Position numbers and translations under genes: made by a program. From assembly GCA_963747735.1 (NCBI GenBank), contig CAVVGE010000004.1, positions 124,001 to 188,000 on the forward strand: a DNA stretch of 64,000 nt. The letters run 5' to 3'. Of this stretch, positions 34,927-44,495 are shown in pieces. Every line of letters starts with the position of its first letter. Within the stretch, counting starts at the first letter, position 1. The notes beneath the pieces are model-generated. The model did not search any database. It was not told where the DNA came from and saw only the letters and a list, made by a program, of their open reading frames with translations. Source of the stretch: AP-15 sp963747735. GTDB taxonomy: Bacteria > Pseudomonadota > Alphaproteobacteria > ATCC43930 > CGMCC-115725.

Positions 34927-36654
34927 ATGGCGCTCGACCTTGTGATCAAAAACGGCACCGTGGTGGACGGGTCGGGGATGGCGCGGTATCGCGCCGATGT
35001 CGGCGTCAAGGCCGGCCGGATCGTCGAGATCGGGCGGGTTCGCGCGCCGGCGGACAAGGTGATCGACGCCGAGGGGATGATCGTGGCGCCCGGCTTTATC
35101 GACGGGCACACGCATATGGATGCGCAAATCGCGTGGGACCCGCTCGGCAGCTGCTCGTGCTGGCATGGCGTCACGAGCGTCGTCATGGGGAATTGCGGCT
35201 TTGCGCTGGCACCGTGCAAGCCCGAAGACCGCGAATGGTTCGCCCGGTGTCTCACCGCGGTCGAGGACATCCCGACCGAGGCGATGCTGGCCGGCATCGA
35301 CTGGAATTGGGAGACGTTCCCCGAATATTTCGCCAATGTCGAAAAGCTGCCGAAGGGCATCAATTACGGCATGTATATCGGCCATTCGGCGCTGCGCATG
35401 TATGCGATGGGCAAGCGCGGTCTCGACGAGCCGGCGAGCGAGGACGATTTGCGGCTGATGGCGCATCTGGTCGAGGAGGCGCTCAGGGCCGGCGGCTTGG
35501 GGTTCTCGACCTCGCGCGCGACGACGCACGAGACACCGGACGGGACGCCGGTGGCGAGCCGGATCGCCCTGTGGGAGGAGATCGACCGGCTCGTCGCCAC
35601 GATGGCCGGGCTCGACGCCGGCATCTTTCAGATCGGCCCCGATATTTCCGGCGGAGAGGCGCAGCGCGTCTTTCTCGACCGGCTGCGCCGGGTGGCGCTG
35701 GCGAGCGGGCGGCCCGTCATGCTCGGCATGCTGGCAACCCGCCAAGGGATCGAGCCCAACCCATGGGACTATCAGCTCCGCCATATGGACGAGACCGTGG
35801 CCCAGGGCGGACGCATGTTCGGGCAGGCGACGACGCGCTCGATCAACGCAATCTTTTCGCTGAAATCCTATCTGCCGTTCGACGTGCTGGCGGGTTGGAA
35901 GGCGGTGCGCGCTCTGCCCTTGGCCGAGCAGAAGCGCCGTTTCGCCGACCCCGAAACGCGCGCGCAGCTGATCGCCGAAGAGGGACGGATGAAGCCGCGC
36001 GACCGGGTATTGCAAGGCGGCGGGGCGGCGACCACCGATCCGCGCAAGCCCGATTACGACAACCTCTATGCGATGCAAGGGGTCGATTGGGACGACCCGA
36101 CGGTCGCCGAGCTGGCCCGCCGCCAAAACAAGCATCCGGTCGAGACGATGCTCGATCTGATGCTGGCCGACGACGACCAGATCTTTGTCCAGCCGATCGT
36201 CAACGAGCGGCCGGCGGATGTGCTCGGCATTCTGAAGCACCCGCGGACCTTGGCGACGTTTTCCGATTCCGGAGCGCATGTCTGCCAGGAGATGGGCTCG
36301 TCCTTGCAGACGCATCTGCTGCATTACTGGGTGCGCCAAAGGCAGCAATTCACACTCGAAGAAGCGGTGCGGATGCTGACCTTCGACAACGCCTCGGCCT
36401 GGGAATTGCCCGACCGGGGCCTGGTCCGCGCCGGCTGGAAGGCCGACCTCGTTGTCTTCGACGAAGCGCGCGTGAAGCCGCGTCTGCCAAAGGTCGAGCA
36501 GGACCTGCCGGGCGGGGCGCGCCGCCTCGTGCAAAAGGCGGACGGCATCGCCGCCACGGTCGTCAACGGCGTCGTAGCGCTCGAAATGGGCGAGCCCACC
36601 GGCAATTTCGCCGGCGAAGCGCTAAAGGGGCCGCTCGCGATGCGCAGCGCCTAA
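34927..36654 (+). CDS. D-aminoacylase / N-acyl-D-amino-acid deacylase-like amidohydrolase
   Basis: A 575-residue member of the metal-dependent amidohydrolase superfamily. The first metal ligands are in APGFIDGHTHMDAQIAWD, a Cys-containing block is MGNCGFALAPCKP, and the late Asp is in FSDSGAHVC. The C-terminal beta sandwich (ADLVVFDEARVKPRLP) completes the fold. It would hydrolyse N-acyl-D-amino acids or related cyclic amides. AGGAGA-like GGGAGA lies just before the ATG. Confidence 0.85.
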   Translation: MALDLVIKNGTVVDGSGMARYRADVGVKAGRIVEIGRVRAPADKVIDAEGMIVAPGFIDGHTHMDAQIAWDPLGSCSCWHGVTSVVMGNCGFALAPCKPEDREWFARCLTAVEDIPTEAMLAGIDWNWETFPEYFANVEKLPKGINYGMYIGHSALRMYAMGKRGLDEPASEDDLRLMAHLVEEALRAGGLGFSTSRATTHETPDGTPVASRIALWEEIDRLVATMAGLDAGIFQIGPDISGGEAQRVFLDRLRRVALASGRPVMLGMLATRQGIEPNPWDYQLRHMDETVAQGGRMFGQATTRSINAIFSLKSYLPFDVLAGWKAVRALPLAEQKRRFADPETRAQLIAEEGRMKPRDRVLQGGGAATTDPRKPDYDNLYAMQGVDWDDPTVAELARRQNKHPVETMLDLMLADDDQIFVQPIVNERPADVLGILKHPRTLATFSDSGAHVCQEMGSSLQTHLLHYWVRQRQQFTLEEAVRMLTFDNASAWELPDRGLVRAGWKADLVVFDEARVKPRLPKVEQDLPGGARRLVQKADGIAATVVNGVVALEMGEPTGNFAGEALKGPLAMRSA

Positions 36655-36757
36655 CGGCGCTACGGCGAAATCTCCCGGCCTGTGCCGGCCAAAGGACCGG
36701 AGGTCTTTTTCCGCTGTCCCGCCCAAAAAGCGTGTCAGGAAATTGCGCCGCAGCCGC

Positions 36758-36881
36758 GTCATTCCGGGATGCCTCTTCAGAGGCAGGCCCGGAACCCAAG
36801 CACCCCGCCACTCGCAAGCATTGTCACCGGCCGATTCTTCGTCAGTTCCGAGCTCGCGGCCTTGCCGCGCCTCGGAATGAC
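36758..36881. repeat. 124-bp intergenic repeat with terminal inverted repeats
   Basis: GTCATTCCG at 36758-36766 and CGGAATGAC at 36873-36881 form the ends of an element lying between two converging genes in the 36655-36954 gap. The sequence is of the dispersed 'GTCATTCCGGGA' type found in many Alphaproteobacteria. No gene is supported in the gap. Confidence 0.5.
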
Positions 36882-36954
36882 AAGGATCGGCCCTTTCGCC
36901 GCCCAGGGCAGCTACGCCCCGAGCGGATGGTTCGGGGCTTATAGAGTGGCACGC

Positions 36955-37707
36955 CTACCGCGGCGCGGGCAGCTCGGACAGCTGCTCGCCGCCGGCGCCG
37001 GCGGCAACGTCGATCTCCTTGGCGAGCTTGTTCGCCATCGCGTCGGCGAACGAGTTGAAATCCTTGACCACGATCAGAAAGGAATTGGCGCCGCCGATCA
37101 CGTTCTGGCGGTAGTAGTTCGGCAGCCCACCCTGCGGATGGGTATGCGCGGAATAGCCCATATCCGGTTTGTCGTTGATGATCGCGAGCCCGTTGATGGT
37201 GACACCCTTGGCCACCGCCTGGTCGCGCGCCTCGGTGATCGGGCGGCCTGCGTTGCTGGTGCCGTCGCCGGAGATGTCGATGATCCGCCGCGTCGTCTGC
37301 CATTTCGACTTGGCAAATTGGGCCATCGCGAAATCGATCGCGGCGCTGACCGAGGTGCGCCCGGTGAACGAGCGCGGCGCCTTCAAGATCGCGGCGGCGG
37401 CGGTGCCGCCATCCTCCTCGTCGCGGATCTCGGTCCAGTCGAGCACCACCGCCTGGTCCTCGTCACCCGACCATTCGACAAAGCAGACCGCGATCGAACC
37501 GATCTTGGTCGAGTGGATCGCCTTCAGCACGCGCGGGTCGGTCAGGGCGGCGGCATAGCCCTTGCGCTGCAGCTCAAACTCGCCGTCGTCGATGCTGCGC
37601 GAAACGTCGGCGGCGAGCACCACTTCGAGCCCGACCTCGGCGGCGCGCGACGAGCCCTCGACCGACGCCACCGCGAGCAGCGCCAAGGCAGCGAGCGCAT
37701 ATCTCAT
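36955..37707 (-). CDS. DUF1194 secreted protein with VWA-like fold
   Basis: A 250-residue protein with a signal peptide (RYALAALALLAVASVEGSSR). The mature part is a von Willebrand A-like domain with a metal-adhesion motif Asp-x-Ser-x-Ser (LAADVSRSIDDGEF) and a matching SGDGTSNAGRP block. DUF1194 proteins are periplasmic and of unknown role, probably in protein binding. ATG 37707 is chosen because the signal peptide begins there. Confidence 0.83.
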   Translation of the reverse strand: MRYALAALALLAVASVEGSSRAAEVGLEVVLAADVSRSIDDGEFELQRKGYAAALTDPRVLKAIHSTKIGSIAVCFVEWSGDEDQAVVLDWTEIRDEEDGGTAAAAILKAPRSFTGRTSVSAAIDFAMAQFAKSKWQTTRRIIDISGDGTSNAGRPITEARDQAVAKGVTINGLAIINDKPDMGYSAHTHPQGGLPNYYRQNVIGGANSFLIVVKDFNSFADAMANKLAKEIDVAAGAGGEQLSELPAPR

Positions 37708-37852
37708 CGTTGCCCCTCCCGTTCGATTTGCCGCAACATAGGCGGCGCACCGGCTCCACGGAAGGGGTTTGACCACATCGTGATCGCCCGCCCGGCGTGC
37801 TGTCACCGCGGAAATACCGGACGAGCGGTGCCGCCGGGGATAGAATAGGCTG

Positions 37853-38296
37853 ATGGCGCTGCCACCCGACCAGGCTCTTTGGCTGCGATCGGCCGAAGAG
37901 ATTTGCCGGCGCTCCAGCGGGCGGCTGACCCGGTTGCGGCGCAATGTCCTGCTGCTGATATTGTCGGCCGAGCGGCCACGGACCGCTTATGAGCTCCTGG
38001 GCCTGCTGCGGCCCGGCGACCCGTCCGCGACCCCGGCGAGCGTTTATCGCAGCCTCGAATTCCTGGTCGGCCAAGGGCTCGTCCACCGGATCGAAAGCTC
38101 GAAGTCTTTTGTCGCCTGCGCCATGCCGGACCACGCGCATCCGAGCCAAATGCTGGTCTGCCGCCGCTGCGGCACGGCGGTCGAGACCGAAGACCTGCAC
38201 GTCGCTGCTGCGGCCGAAGAGCTGGGTCGCCGCCTCGGTTTCGTCCTTGACCGCAACACGCTCGAACTAACCGGCCTCTGCCCCTCCTGCCGCTGA
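37853..38296 (+). CDS. Fur-family regulator, Zur-like
   Basis: A 147-residue Fur-family repressor. The winged helix covers residues 1-85 (SATPASVYRSLEFLVGQGLV is the recognition region) and the C-terminal part has two Cys-x-x-Cys pairs (LVCRRCGTAVE; LTGLCPSCR) for the structural zinc, plus HAHPSQ for the sensing site. This pattern is closest to Zur, which represses zinc uptake genes when zinc is plentiful. It precedes a TonB receptor with two candidate operators between them. Confidence 0.82.
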   Translation: MALPPDQALWLRSAEEICRRSSGRLTRLRRNVLLLILSAERPRTAYELLGLLRPGDPSATPASVYRSLEFLVGQGLVHRIESSKSFVACAMPDHAHPSQMLVCRRCGTAVETEDLHVAAAAEELGRRLGFVLDRNTLELTGLCPSCR

Positions 38297-38353
38297 CGTG
38301 CGGCAAGTCCGACGCCCCCGGGCGTCGGAGCTTTGGATGCTTTGCATCATAAA

Positions 38354-38365
38354 ATGATATATCAT
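38354..38365. promoter_or_regulatory. Candidate Zur box 1
   Basis: ATGATATATCAT is a perfect 12-bp palindrome in an AT-rich patch between the Zur-like gene and the receptor, 93-104 bp before the receptor ATG. It fits the AT-rich palindromes bound by Fur-family dimers. Confidence 0.5.
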
Positions 38366-38379
38366 ATCAATTCCCTGTT

Positions 38380-38394
38380 TGATATAACATATCA
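38380..38394. promoter_or_regulatory. Candidate Zur box 2
   Basis: TGATAT and ATATCA form perfect arms around AAC, centred about 71 bp before the receptor ATG and 27 bp from box 1. The core resembles alphaproteobacterial Zur sites of the TGTTATA-TATAACA type, though it does not match exactly. Confidence 0.55.
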
Positions 38395-38457
38395 TAATAA
38401 ATCGCGCGTCGGGCATCAGCCCGGCATCGCGCGGCGTTCCTTGCGGTGGGATATCCG

Positions 38458-40647
38458 ATGGCGAGCCGAACCTGCGTCGCGATACAGATTGTTTCCGCGA
38501 CATTTCCACTCGTGTTGACGGGCGGCGGCTCAATTGCGCAGGAGCGCGGGACAGCGGCGAACGACGCTCCGACCATAGCCCTCGCGGTGCCGTCGGTCGG
38601 CAACAATCCTTCGCTCGATCTCGGCCAGCTCGACGTCGTCGCCAAAGAGCTCGACACCGCCCTCCAGGAAATCCAGCCGAGCCTTGGCGCCAGTACCTTT
38701 GAATTCGGGCGGGCGGCGATCGAGACCCAGCCGCAGGGCGACAACCAGGCGTTCAATCGCCTGCTGCTCCAGGCGCCGGGCGTGGCCCAGGATTCGTTCG
38801 GCCAGCTGCATGTCCGCGGCGACCACGGCAATCTGCAGTTTCGCCTGAACGGGGTCATCTTGCCGGAAGGGATCAATGTCTTCGGCCAGGCGCTGCAAAC
38901 GCGCCTAGCCAATTCTGTGACGCTGATCACCGGCGCGTTGCCGGCCCAATACGGGCTACGGACCGCCGGTATCATCGACATCGAGACCAAAACCGGGACA
39001 TTGAACCCGGGCGGCTCGCTCACACTCTATGGCGGCTCGCAAACCACCTTTCAGCCGAGCGCCGAATGGGGTGGCCGGGTCGGCCAGATCGACTATTACG
39101 TCACCGGCGAAATCTCGCACAATGCCGAGGGCATCGAAAACCCGGCATCGAGCTATAACGCGATCCACGACATTTCCGACCAGCCGCGCGGCTTTGCCTA
39201 CATATCCGGGATCATCGACCCGACGACGCGGATCACCGGCATCTTCGGCGTCTCGCGCAGCGAATATCAGATACCGAACAATCCCGGCCAGACCCCGAGC
39301 CTCGGCCTGACCGTCGACGGCGTCAGCAATTTCAACTCCGCAACATTGAACGAGAACCAGCGCCAGATTACCGATTACGCGATCGCAGCCTTGCAGAAGC
39401 GGATCGGCCAGCTAAATTTCCAGCTCTCCGCCGTCACCCGCTACAGCGACGCCTACTTCTCCCCCGATCCGCTCGGCGACCTGCTGTTCAACGGCATTGC
39501 TCAGACCGCCTACCGGCGCAGTGTCGCCAATGGCGTGCAGGGCGACGGCAGCTATGCGGTGTCGCCCGAGCATACGTTGCGCGCCGGGTTTTACATCCAG
39601 GGCGAGCGCTCGTCCTTTTTTACCAATTCGAGCGTGCTGCCGACCGATCCCACCGGCATGCAGACCAGCGACCAGCCGCTTGCGATTTTCGATTCGGGGG
39701 CAACGACGGGCTGGCTTTACAGCACCTACTTGCAGGACGAATGGCGGATCACATCAAAGGTGACCGTCAATTTCGGCTTGCGTTTCGACCAGATGGCCGA
39801 GTTTGTCGATGCGCAGCAGCTTAGCCCGCGCGTCAACATCGTGTGGCAGCCGACCGAGGCGACCACCATCACCGCCGGCTATGCGCGCTACTTTACGCCG
39901 CCTCCATTCGAGCTGATCGCACCGACCACGATCTCGCTGTTTGCCGATACGACGGCGGCCCCGACGGTGACGCTCGACAGCCGAGCCAAGCCAGAGCGCG
40001 ATCATTATTTCGACGTCGGCGCCACCCATGTCATCCTGCCTGGGCTCAAGGCGGGCATCGATGCCTACTACAAGATTGCCAGCGACCTGATCGACGAGGG
40101 GCAATTCGGCGCGCCGATCCTGCTGACTCCGTTCAACTATCAGAAAGGGTTGGTCGATGGTGTCGAGGCGACCCTCGGCTACGATATCGGCAACTGGTCG
40201 TTCTACGGGAATCTTGCGGCGTCAAGGGCGCTCGGCAAGAACATCGTCTCGGCCCAATTCAATTTCGATCCGGACGAGCTCGCCTACATCGCCAACCATT
40301 ATATCCACCTCGATCACGACCAGACCTACACCGCTTCGGCCGGGATCAAGTACCGGCTGCCGCAGGCCAGGACCCGCTTTGCCGTTGATCTGACCGTCGG
40401 CAGCGGGCTCCGGGCGACCACCGGCGCGATCCCCAACGGGAGCAGCCTGCCCGGCTATCGACAGGTGAATTTCAGCATCGTCCAGCCGGTCGATACCGGC
40501 ATCTACAAGGGGCTCGAGCTGCGCCTCGACATCGTCAACCTGCTCGACGAGGTGTATCAGATCCGCAACGGCACCGGGGTCGGCGTCGGCGCCCCGCAAT
40601 TCGGCCCGCGCCGCACCTTTCTCGCCGGGGTGACGCAGCGGTTCTAA
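38458..40647 (+). CDS. TonB-dependent outer-membrane receptor
   Basis: A 729-residue receptor. A signal peptide is followed by the plug domain (residues about 70-170; FGQLHVRGDHGNLQFRLNGV, LPAQYGLRTAGIIDIETKTG) and a beta barrel ending in the usual aromatic residue (GVTQRF). It would take a metal chelate or other ligand across the outer membrane using TonB. The Zur-like gene and the two palindromes upstream suggest zinc as cargo; the sequence itself does not prove it. ATG 38458 is preferred to GTG 38446. Confidence 0.85.
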   Translation: MASRTCVAIQIVSATFPLVLTGGGSIAQERGTAANDAPTIALAVPSVGNNPSLDLGQLDVVAKELDTALQEIQPSLGASTFEFGRAAIETQPQGDNQAFNRLLLQAPGVAQDSFGQLHVRGDHGNLQFRLNGVILPEGINVFGQALQTRLANSVTLITGALPAQYGLRTAGIIDIETKTGTLNPGGSLTLYGGSQTTFQPSAEWGGRVGQIDYYVTGEISHNAEGIENPASSYNAIHDISDQPRGFAYISGIIDPTTRITGIFGVSRSEYQIPNNPGQTPSLGLTVDGVSNFNSATLNENQRQITDYAIAALQKRIGQLNFQLSAVTRYSDAYFSPDPLGDLLFNGIAQTAYRRSVANGVQGDGSYAVSPEHTLRAGFYIQGERSSFFTNSSVLPTDPTGMQTSDQPLAIFDSGATTGWLYSTYLQDEWRITSKVTVNFGLRFDQMAEFVDAQQLSPRVNIVWQPTEATTITAGYARYFTPPPFELIAPTTISLFADTTAAPTVTLDSRAKPERDHYFDVGATHVILPGLKAGIDAYYKIASDLIDEGQFGAPILLTPFNYQKGLVDGVEATLGYDIGNWSFYGNLAASRALGKNIVSAQFNFDPDELAYIANHYIHLDHDQTYTASAGIKYRLPQARTRFAVDLTVGSGLRATTGAIPNGSSLPGYRQVNFSIVQPVDTGIYKGLELRLDIVNLLDEVYQIRNGTGVGVGAPQFGPRRTFLAGVTQRF

Positions 40648-40756
40648 CCGCCGCCGCGCTTACAGGTAGGTGGCGATGCGGCGGCCCGGCGCGGTATAGG
40701 CGCGGCCCCAGGGCGACCACTCGCCGGCGACCGGCCGCTCCGGGTCGCGGACGCGC

Positions 40757-41130
40757 CGCCAGGACAAGCGGCGCAACATCCCGACCGCCGAGCTCGAGCC
40801 GGTGATGGAGGAGACGGAGAAAACCCCGATCCGCATCGCCTATGAGCGGCGCAACCGCGATCTCGACCCGCAGCTCGTCTGGCGCGGCAAGGACGAGCAG
40901 GACTGGTCCGACCCCGGATCGCAGTCCAGGGCAAGCCTGATGGTCCGGGCCCCGCCCTTATACATCCAGGAGAAGGTGCACCCGAAGGTGCTGGTCGACG
41001 ATTTGCTGCGCCAGAGCCGCGCGCGGCGCGCCGAAACGAGCCCGCCGATGCCGGACCTGTTCGCGGACTTCAATGGGCTGCCAGACAGGGAAGCGGCGAC
41101 CGAGTTCTACCGGCACGGCGAGCCGCCTTG
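40757..41130 (+). pseudogene. N-terminal remnant of a type III-like DNA methyltransferase (Mod)
   Basis: The frame reads RQDKRRNIPTAELEPVM, then YERRNRDLDPQLVWRGKDEQ, PPLYIQEKVHPKVLVDDLLR and DLFADFNGLPDREAATEFY. This is the conserved N-terminal region of site-specific DNA methyltransferases of the type III Mod kind. A 10-residue insert (around SDPGSQSRAS) interrupts it, and the catalytic domain that should follow is missing. No restriction subunit is nearby. No gene is supported in 41131-41333. Confidence 0.65.
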
Positions 41131-41333
41131 CCGTCGATGTGCAAGCGCGACGGTTTCATGATCGGCGTGAGATGCCCCATCTGCGGCCGGCGGTGCGGCC
41201 GGCATCCGGCGATTGGTTCGGCAAAGCCTGGCGGCACCGAATGCGACTGTCTTGGGCCGCGCGTCCCACGACTGCTCGATATCCCAATGACGGCACGTCT
41301 CGACGGCTCGACAGCGCCGCGGCGGCCGGCTCG

Positions 41334-42107
41334 TCACGCCGTTTCCGGCACGAGCGGCACGCCTTTGAGCGCGGCGATGTCGTCATAGGCGTCCTTCATC
41401 GCGCGGTCGGGCAGCTTCGCCTTCTCCCGCGGCACCTTTTCGTAGGGAATGAGGCTGAGCAGGTGGCGGATGCAGTTGAGGCGCGCCCGCCGCTTGTCGT
41501 CCGAGGGGACGATGAACCATGGGGCGAACTTGGTGTTGGTCGCCTCGAACATGTTGTCGCGCGCCCGCGAATATTCGAACCATTTGCTGCGCGAGTACAA
41601 ATCGGTGGGGCTGAGCTTCCATTGCCGCAGCGGGTCTTCGATGCGGGCCGCGAACCGGCGCTTCTGCTCCTCGTCGCCGACCTCCAGCCAATATTTGACG
41701 AGCTGAATGCCGCCATCGACGATAAACAGCTCGAACTCCGGACACACCTGGAGAAAGCGGCGATATTGCGCGTCGGTGCAGAACCCCAGCACGTGCTCGA
41801 CGCCGGCGCGGTTGTACCAGCTGCGGTCGAAGATCACGATCTCGCCGGCGGTCGGCAGGTGCGCGACGTAGCGCTGAAAATAAATCTCGCCCTTTTCGCG
41901 GTCGGACGGTGCGGGCAGCGCCGCGACCCGGAACACGCGCGGGCTGACCCGCTCGGTGATCGCCTTGATCGTGCCGCCCTTGCCGGCGGCGTCGCGGCCT
42001 TCAAAGATCACGACCACGCGCCGGCCGCTGTGCCGGACCCACTCTTGCAGCATGCACAGCTCGACTTGCAGCTTGCGCAGCGCCTTTTCGTACTCCTTGC
42101 GCTTCAT
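41334..42107 (-). CDS. ppk2: Polyphosphate kinase 2 (PPK2)
   Basis: A 257-residue PPK2-family enzyme. Walker A is VVIFEGRDAAGKGGTIKAI, Walker B is EIVIFDRSWYNRAGVEHVLG, and the lid arginine region is YSRSKWFEYSRARDNMFEAT. It transfers phosphate between polyphosphate and nucleoside di- or triphosphates in the cytoplasm. It lies 43 nt downstream of a Na/Pi cotransporter on the same strand, a sensible pairing of phosphate uptake and storage. GAGG 8 nt upstream supports ATG 42107. Confidence 0.9.
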   Translation of the reverse strand: MKRKEYEKALRKLQVELCMLQEWVRHSGRRVVVIFEGRDAAGKGGTIKAITERVSPRVFRVAALPAPSDREKGEIYFQRYVAHLPTAGEIVIFDRSWYNRAGVEHVLGFCTDAQYRRFLQVCPEFELFIVDGGIQLVKYWLEVGDEEQKRRFAARIEDPLRQWKLSPTDLYSRSKWFEYSRARDNMFEATNTKFAPWFIVPSDDKRRARLNCIRHLLSLIPYEKVPREKAKLPDRAMKDAYDDIAALKGVPLVPETA

Positions 42108-42150
42108 CGGGTTTGCCTCGGTTGCAGGGGTCCCTGGCGGGCGGGGCGGG

Positions 42151-43719
42151 CTAGCCGCCGGAGGCGGCGCGCAACGATTCGGCCAGACGCCATGCCGAGT
42201 ACAGCGCGCCGTCGGCCCAGGCGAGCGCGTCGAGCTCGATGCGGGCCGCAGCGATCGGCATGCGTTGCAGCGCGACACCGTCCAGTATCTTGTCGCGATC
42301 GGTCCTGCGCGCAGCGGAGAGTTCTGCCGAGGCATCTTCGAGCCCGCCGAAGACCGCGGGCGGCGCTGCGATCGCGGGGTCTTTGGTGGCATCGTGCCAT
42401 GCGCCGAGCGCCCGCGCGCCGGCTGCGACAGCGGCCTGAGGCGGCTGGGTGCCGCCGACCGGCGGAATTCGCGTCAGATCGTCATGCAGGCGCGTCAGAT
42501 GATCGAGCGCGTGCGCGAGGCGGACGAGGCGAGGCTCGAAGGCGCCGAGATCGAGGGTCTCCAGCGACAGCGATTCGATAAACCGTGTGGCATGCCCGAC
42601 CGCCTCGGCTGGCGGGTCGTAGCGGATCGCTTCGCCGGCGAGACGGCGGCGGACCGCATCGGCGGCTTGGCGGGCGAGCTCCAATACTGCGCGCCAGGCA
42701 GCTTCGAGCGCGACGGCCCCTCCCGCTTCGGCCAGGGTCGGGTCGAGACGGCCGACCGCGGTGTCGCTGCCGCCTCCTGAAATCGCCACGATCAGCCGCG
42801 AAAAACCGTCGAGCCAGGGATAGAAGACGGCAACCCCTACAAATTTAAAGATGCTGCTGAACGCCGCCAGCGCCAGCACTCCGTCGTAATCGTCGAAGCG
42901 AGAGCCGAACCAGTCCGCGGCGGCCGCGATCGGCGTGAGCAGCAGGATCCCGAGAATACCGACGGCCACATTGTAGACGATGTGCGCCAACGCCGCGCGC
43001 CGCACCGCCAGCCCGGCCCCGATCGCCACCAGCGCGCTCGTCGCGGCGGTTCCCACACTCTGCCCGACGATCATCGCGCAGCCTTGGATAAAGGTCAGCG
43101 AGCCCGCATGCAGCGCCACCAAGGTCGTCGCCGCGGCAGCGCTCGAGCTTTGCATGACAACCGACATCAGAATCCCGATCCCGGCCAGGATCCAGCGCGC
43201 GCCTCGGCTGTTCCCGCCAATGGCATCGAGGTTCCACGAAATGCCCTCCATTCCGGTCTGGAGGTATTCGATCCCGATAAAGAGCAGTCCGAAGCCCGCC
43301 AGGATCGCACCCAGCGATCGCGCCCGGCCCTTGGCGATCAGCCACAGAAAGGCGCCGACGCCGAGCATCGGCATCGCGAAGGCAGAAACGCTGACCCGAA
43401 AACCGAAAATCGCGACCAGCCACGGCGTCGAGGTCGTGCCGAAAGTCGCACCGACGATGACACCGACCGCCTGCGGGAACGTGACCAATCCGGCGCTGAC
43501 AAAGCCGATGACGGTGAGGGTGGTGGCGGTCGAAGATTGCAGCGCCACCGTTATGACCGCACCCGAGACGATCGCGCTCAATCGGCCGGAGACCACGCTC
43601 TGGAGCACGCGCCGCAGCGAATCGCCGGCCAGACCTTTCAGACCCTCGGTAAGGTGGTGGACCCCAAGCAGAAACAGCCCGAGCCCACCGATCAACATTA
43701 CCGCGGAAGTAGCGCTCAT
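42151..43719 (-). CDS. Na+/phosphate cotransporter family protein (NptA/YjbB type)
   Basis: A 522-residue membrane protein. The paired QSS motifs of the family are seen in VALQSSTATTLTVIGF and VVMQSSSAAAATTLVALH. The first 330 residues hold about eight helices; the last 190 form a PhoU-like helical domain. Such proteins move phosphate with sodium, often outward. Regulation is not visible in the sequence. Confidence 0.86.
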   Translation of the reverse strand: MSATSAVMLIGGLGLFLLGVHHLTEGLKGLAGDSLRRVLQSVVSGRLSAIVSGAVITVALQSSTATTLTVIGFVSAGLVTFPQAVGVIVGATFGTTSTPWLVAIFGFRVSVSAFAMPMLGVGAFLWLIAKGRARSLGAILAGFGLLFIGIEYLQTGMEGISWNLDAIGGNSRGARWILAGIGILMSVVMQSSSAAAATTLVALHAGSLTFIQGCAMIVGQSVGTAATSALVAIGAGLAVRRAALAHIVYNVAVGILGILLLTPIAAAADWFGSRFDDYDGVLALAAFSSIFKFVGVAVFYPWLDGFSRLIVAISGGGSDTAVGRLDPTLAEAGGAVALEAAWRAVLELARQAADAVRRRLAGEAIRYDPPAEAVGHATRFIESLSLETLDLGAFEPRLVRLAHALDHLTRLHDDLTRIPPVGGTQPPQAAVAAGARALGAWHDATKDPAIAAPPAVFGGLEDASAELSAARRTDRDKILDGVALQRMPIAAARIELDALAWADGALYSAWRLAESLRAASGG

Positions 43720-43794
43720 CGTCTCCCTTTCGCGTCATGATTTTAAAGCGATAAGGGGGCAGGTGCAATCGGCACAGGAGCGACGGCCCGGCGG

Positions 43795-44175
43795 CTACTG
43801 CACGATCTTGGCGCGCAGCCGGGTGTGCTCGTCGTTGGAAATGGTGCCGGCGGTCCTCAGTCGATCGAGCTTCTCGATCTCGTCGGCGGCGCTGAACCCG
43901 ACAATATGGCGCAACTCCTCGCGCGCTTGCTGCGCCCGCTGGGTGGTGCGCTCGGCCATGCCGCGACCTTGCGAGATCAGATAGACGAACACCGCCAGAT
44001 AGGGGAACACGACCAGCACGATCACCCAGATCGCTTTGCCCCAGCCGCCAATGTCATGCCGGCGGAACAGGTCGCCGATCACGGTGATGAGCAACCAGAA
44101 CCACAGCACGAACACAAAGATCGCAAACACGTCGAGCAAAAAATTGCCAAAGCTGAAGCTGCCTGCTGTCAACAT
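43795..44175 (-). CDS. Small membrane protein with SHOCT domain
   Basis: A 126-residue protein with two membrane helices (LLDVFAIFVFVLWFWLLITV; AIWVIVLVVFPYLAVFVYLI, the PLDc_N-type segment) and a C-terminal SHOCT motif (DEIEKLDRLRTAGTISNDEH). SHOCT domains occur at the ends of membrane and oligomeric proteins. GGGAG 7 nt upstream favours ATG 44175 over TTG 44193. The 44176-44495 gap holds nothing I can identify. Confidence 0.75.
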   Translation of the reverse strand: MLTAGSFSFGNFLLDVFAIFVFVLWFWLLITVIGDLFRRHDIGGWGKAIWVIVLVVFPYLAVFVYLISQGRGMAERTTQRAQQAREELRHIVGFSAADEIEKLDRLRTAGTISNDEHTRLRAKIVQ

Positions 44176-44495
44176 CGCGTTGCTCCCAGCCAAAATTGCG
44201 TCGACCCCGCGCCGCCGGTGGCGTCACCGGGCAGCCGACCGATTTCCGGCAGCTCCACTATAGCCTCGTCCCGCCGCTTGTTGCGGTATGGCGCGAGCTT
44301 TTGCGGGTGCTCACCAAGTTGTTGATCGGCAGAACCCCAAAATCGCGCGCGGCCCGCCGGTGCTCAGCCGGCCCCGACCGGTCACCATTCGGCCTCGAGC
44401 ACCGCCGGCCGGCGGGCCGCACAAAAGGCGGCTGGCCCGGCCGCGACAACGCCGGCCTTGCCGGCGGCACCGGCGGCACGATATCACGCCCGCGC

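Noticed and set aside
40659..40775. Minus-strand piece reading like a C-terminus (SWRRVRDPERPVAGEWSPWG, ending ATYL)
   Set aside because: It looks protein-like but is too short, has no recognisable family, and overlaps the methyltransferase remnant. It could be the tail of a deleted gene, but I cannot support it.
41131..41333. Plus-strand reading with two Cys-x-x-Cys-like pairs (VRCPICGRRCG)
   Set aside because: No supporting homology, no good start signal, and it lies in a likely recombination scar.
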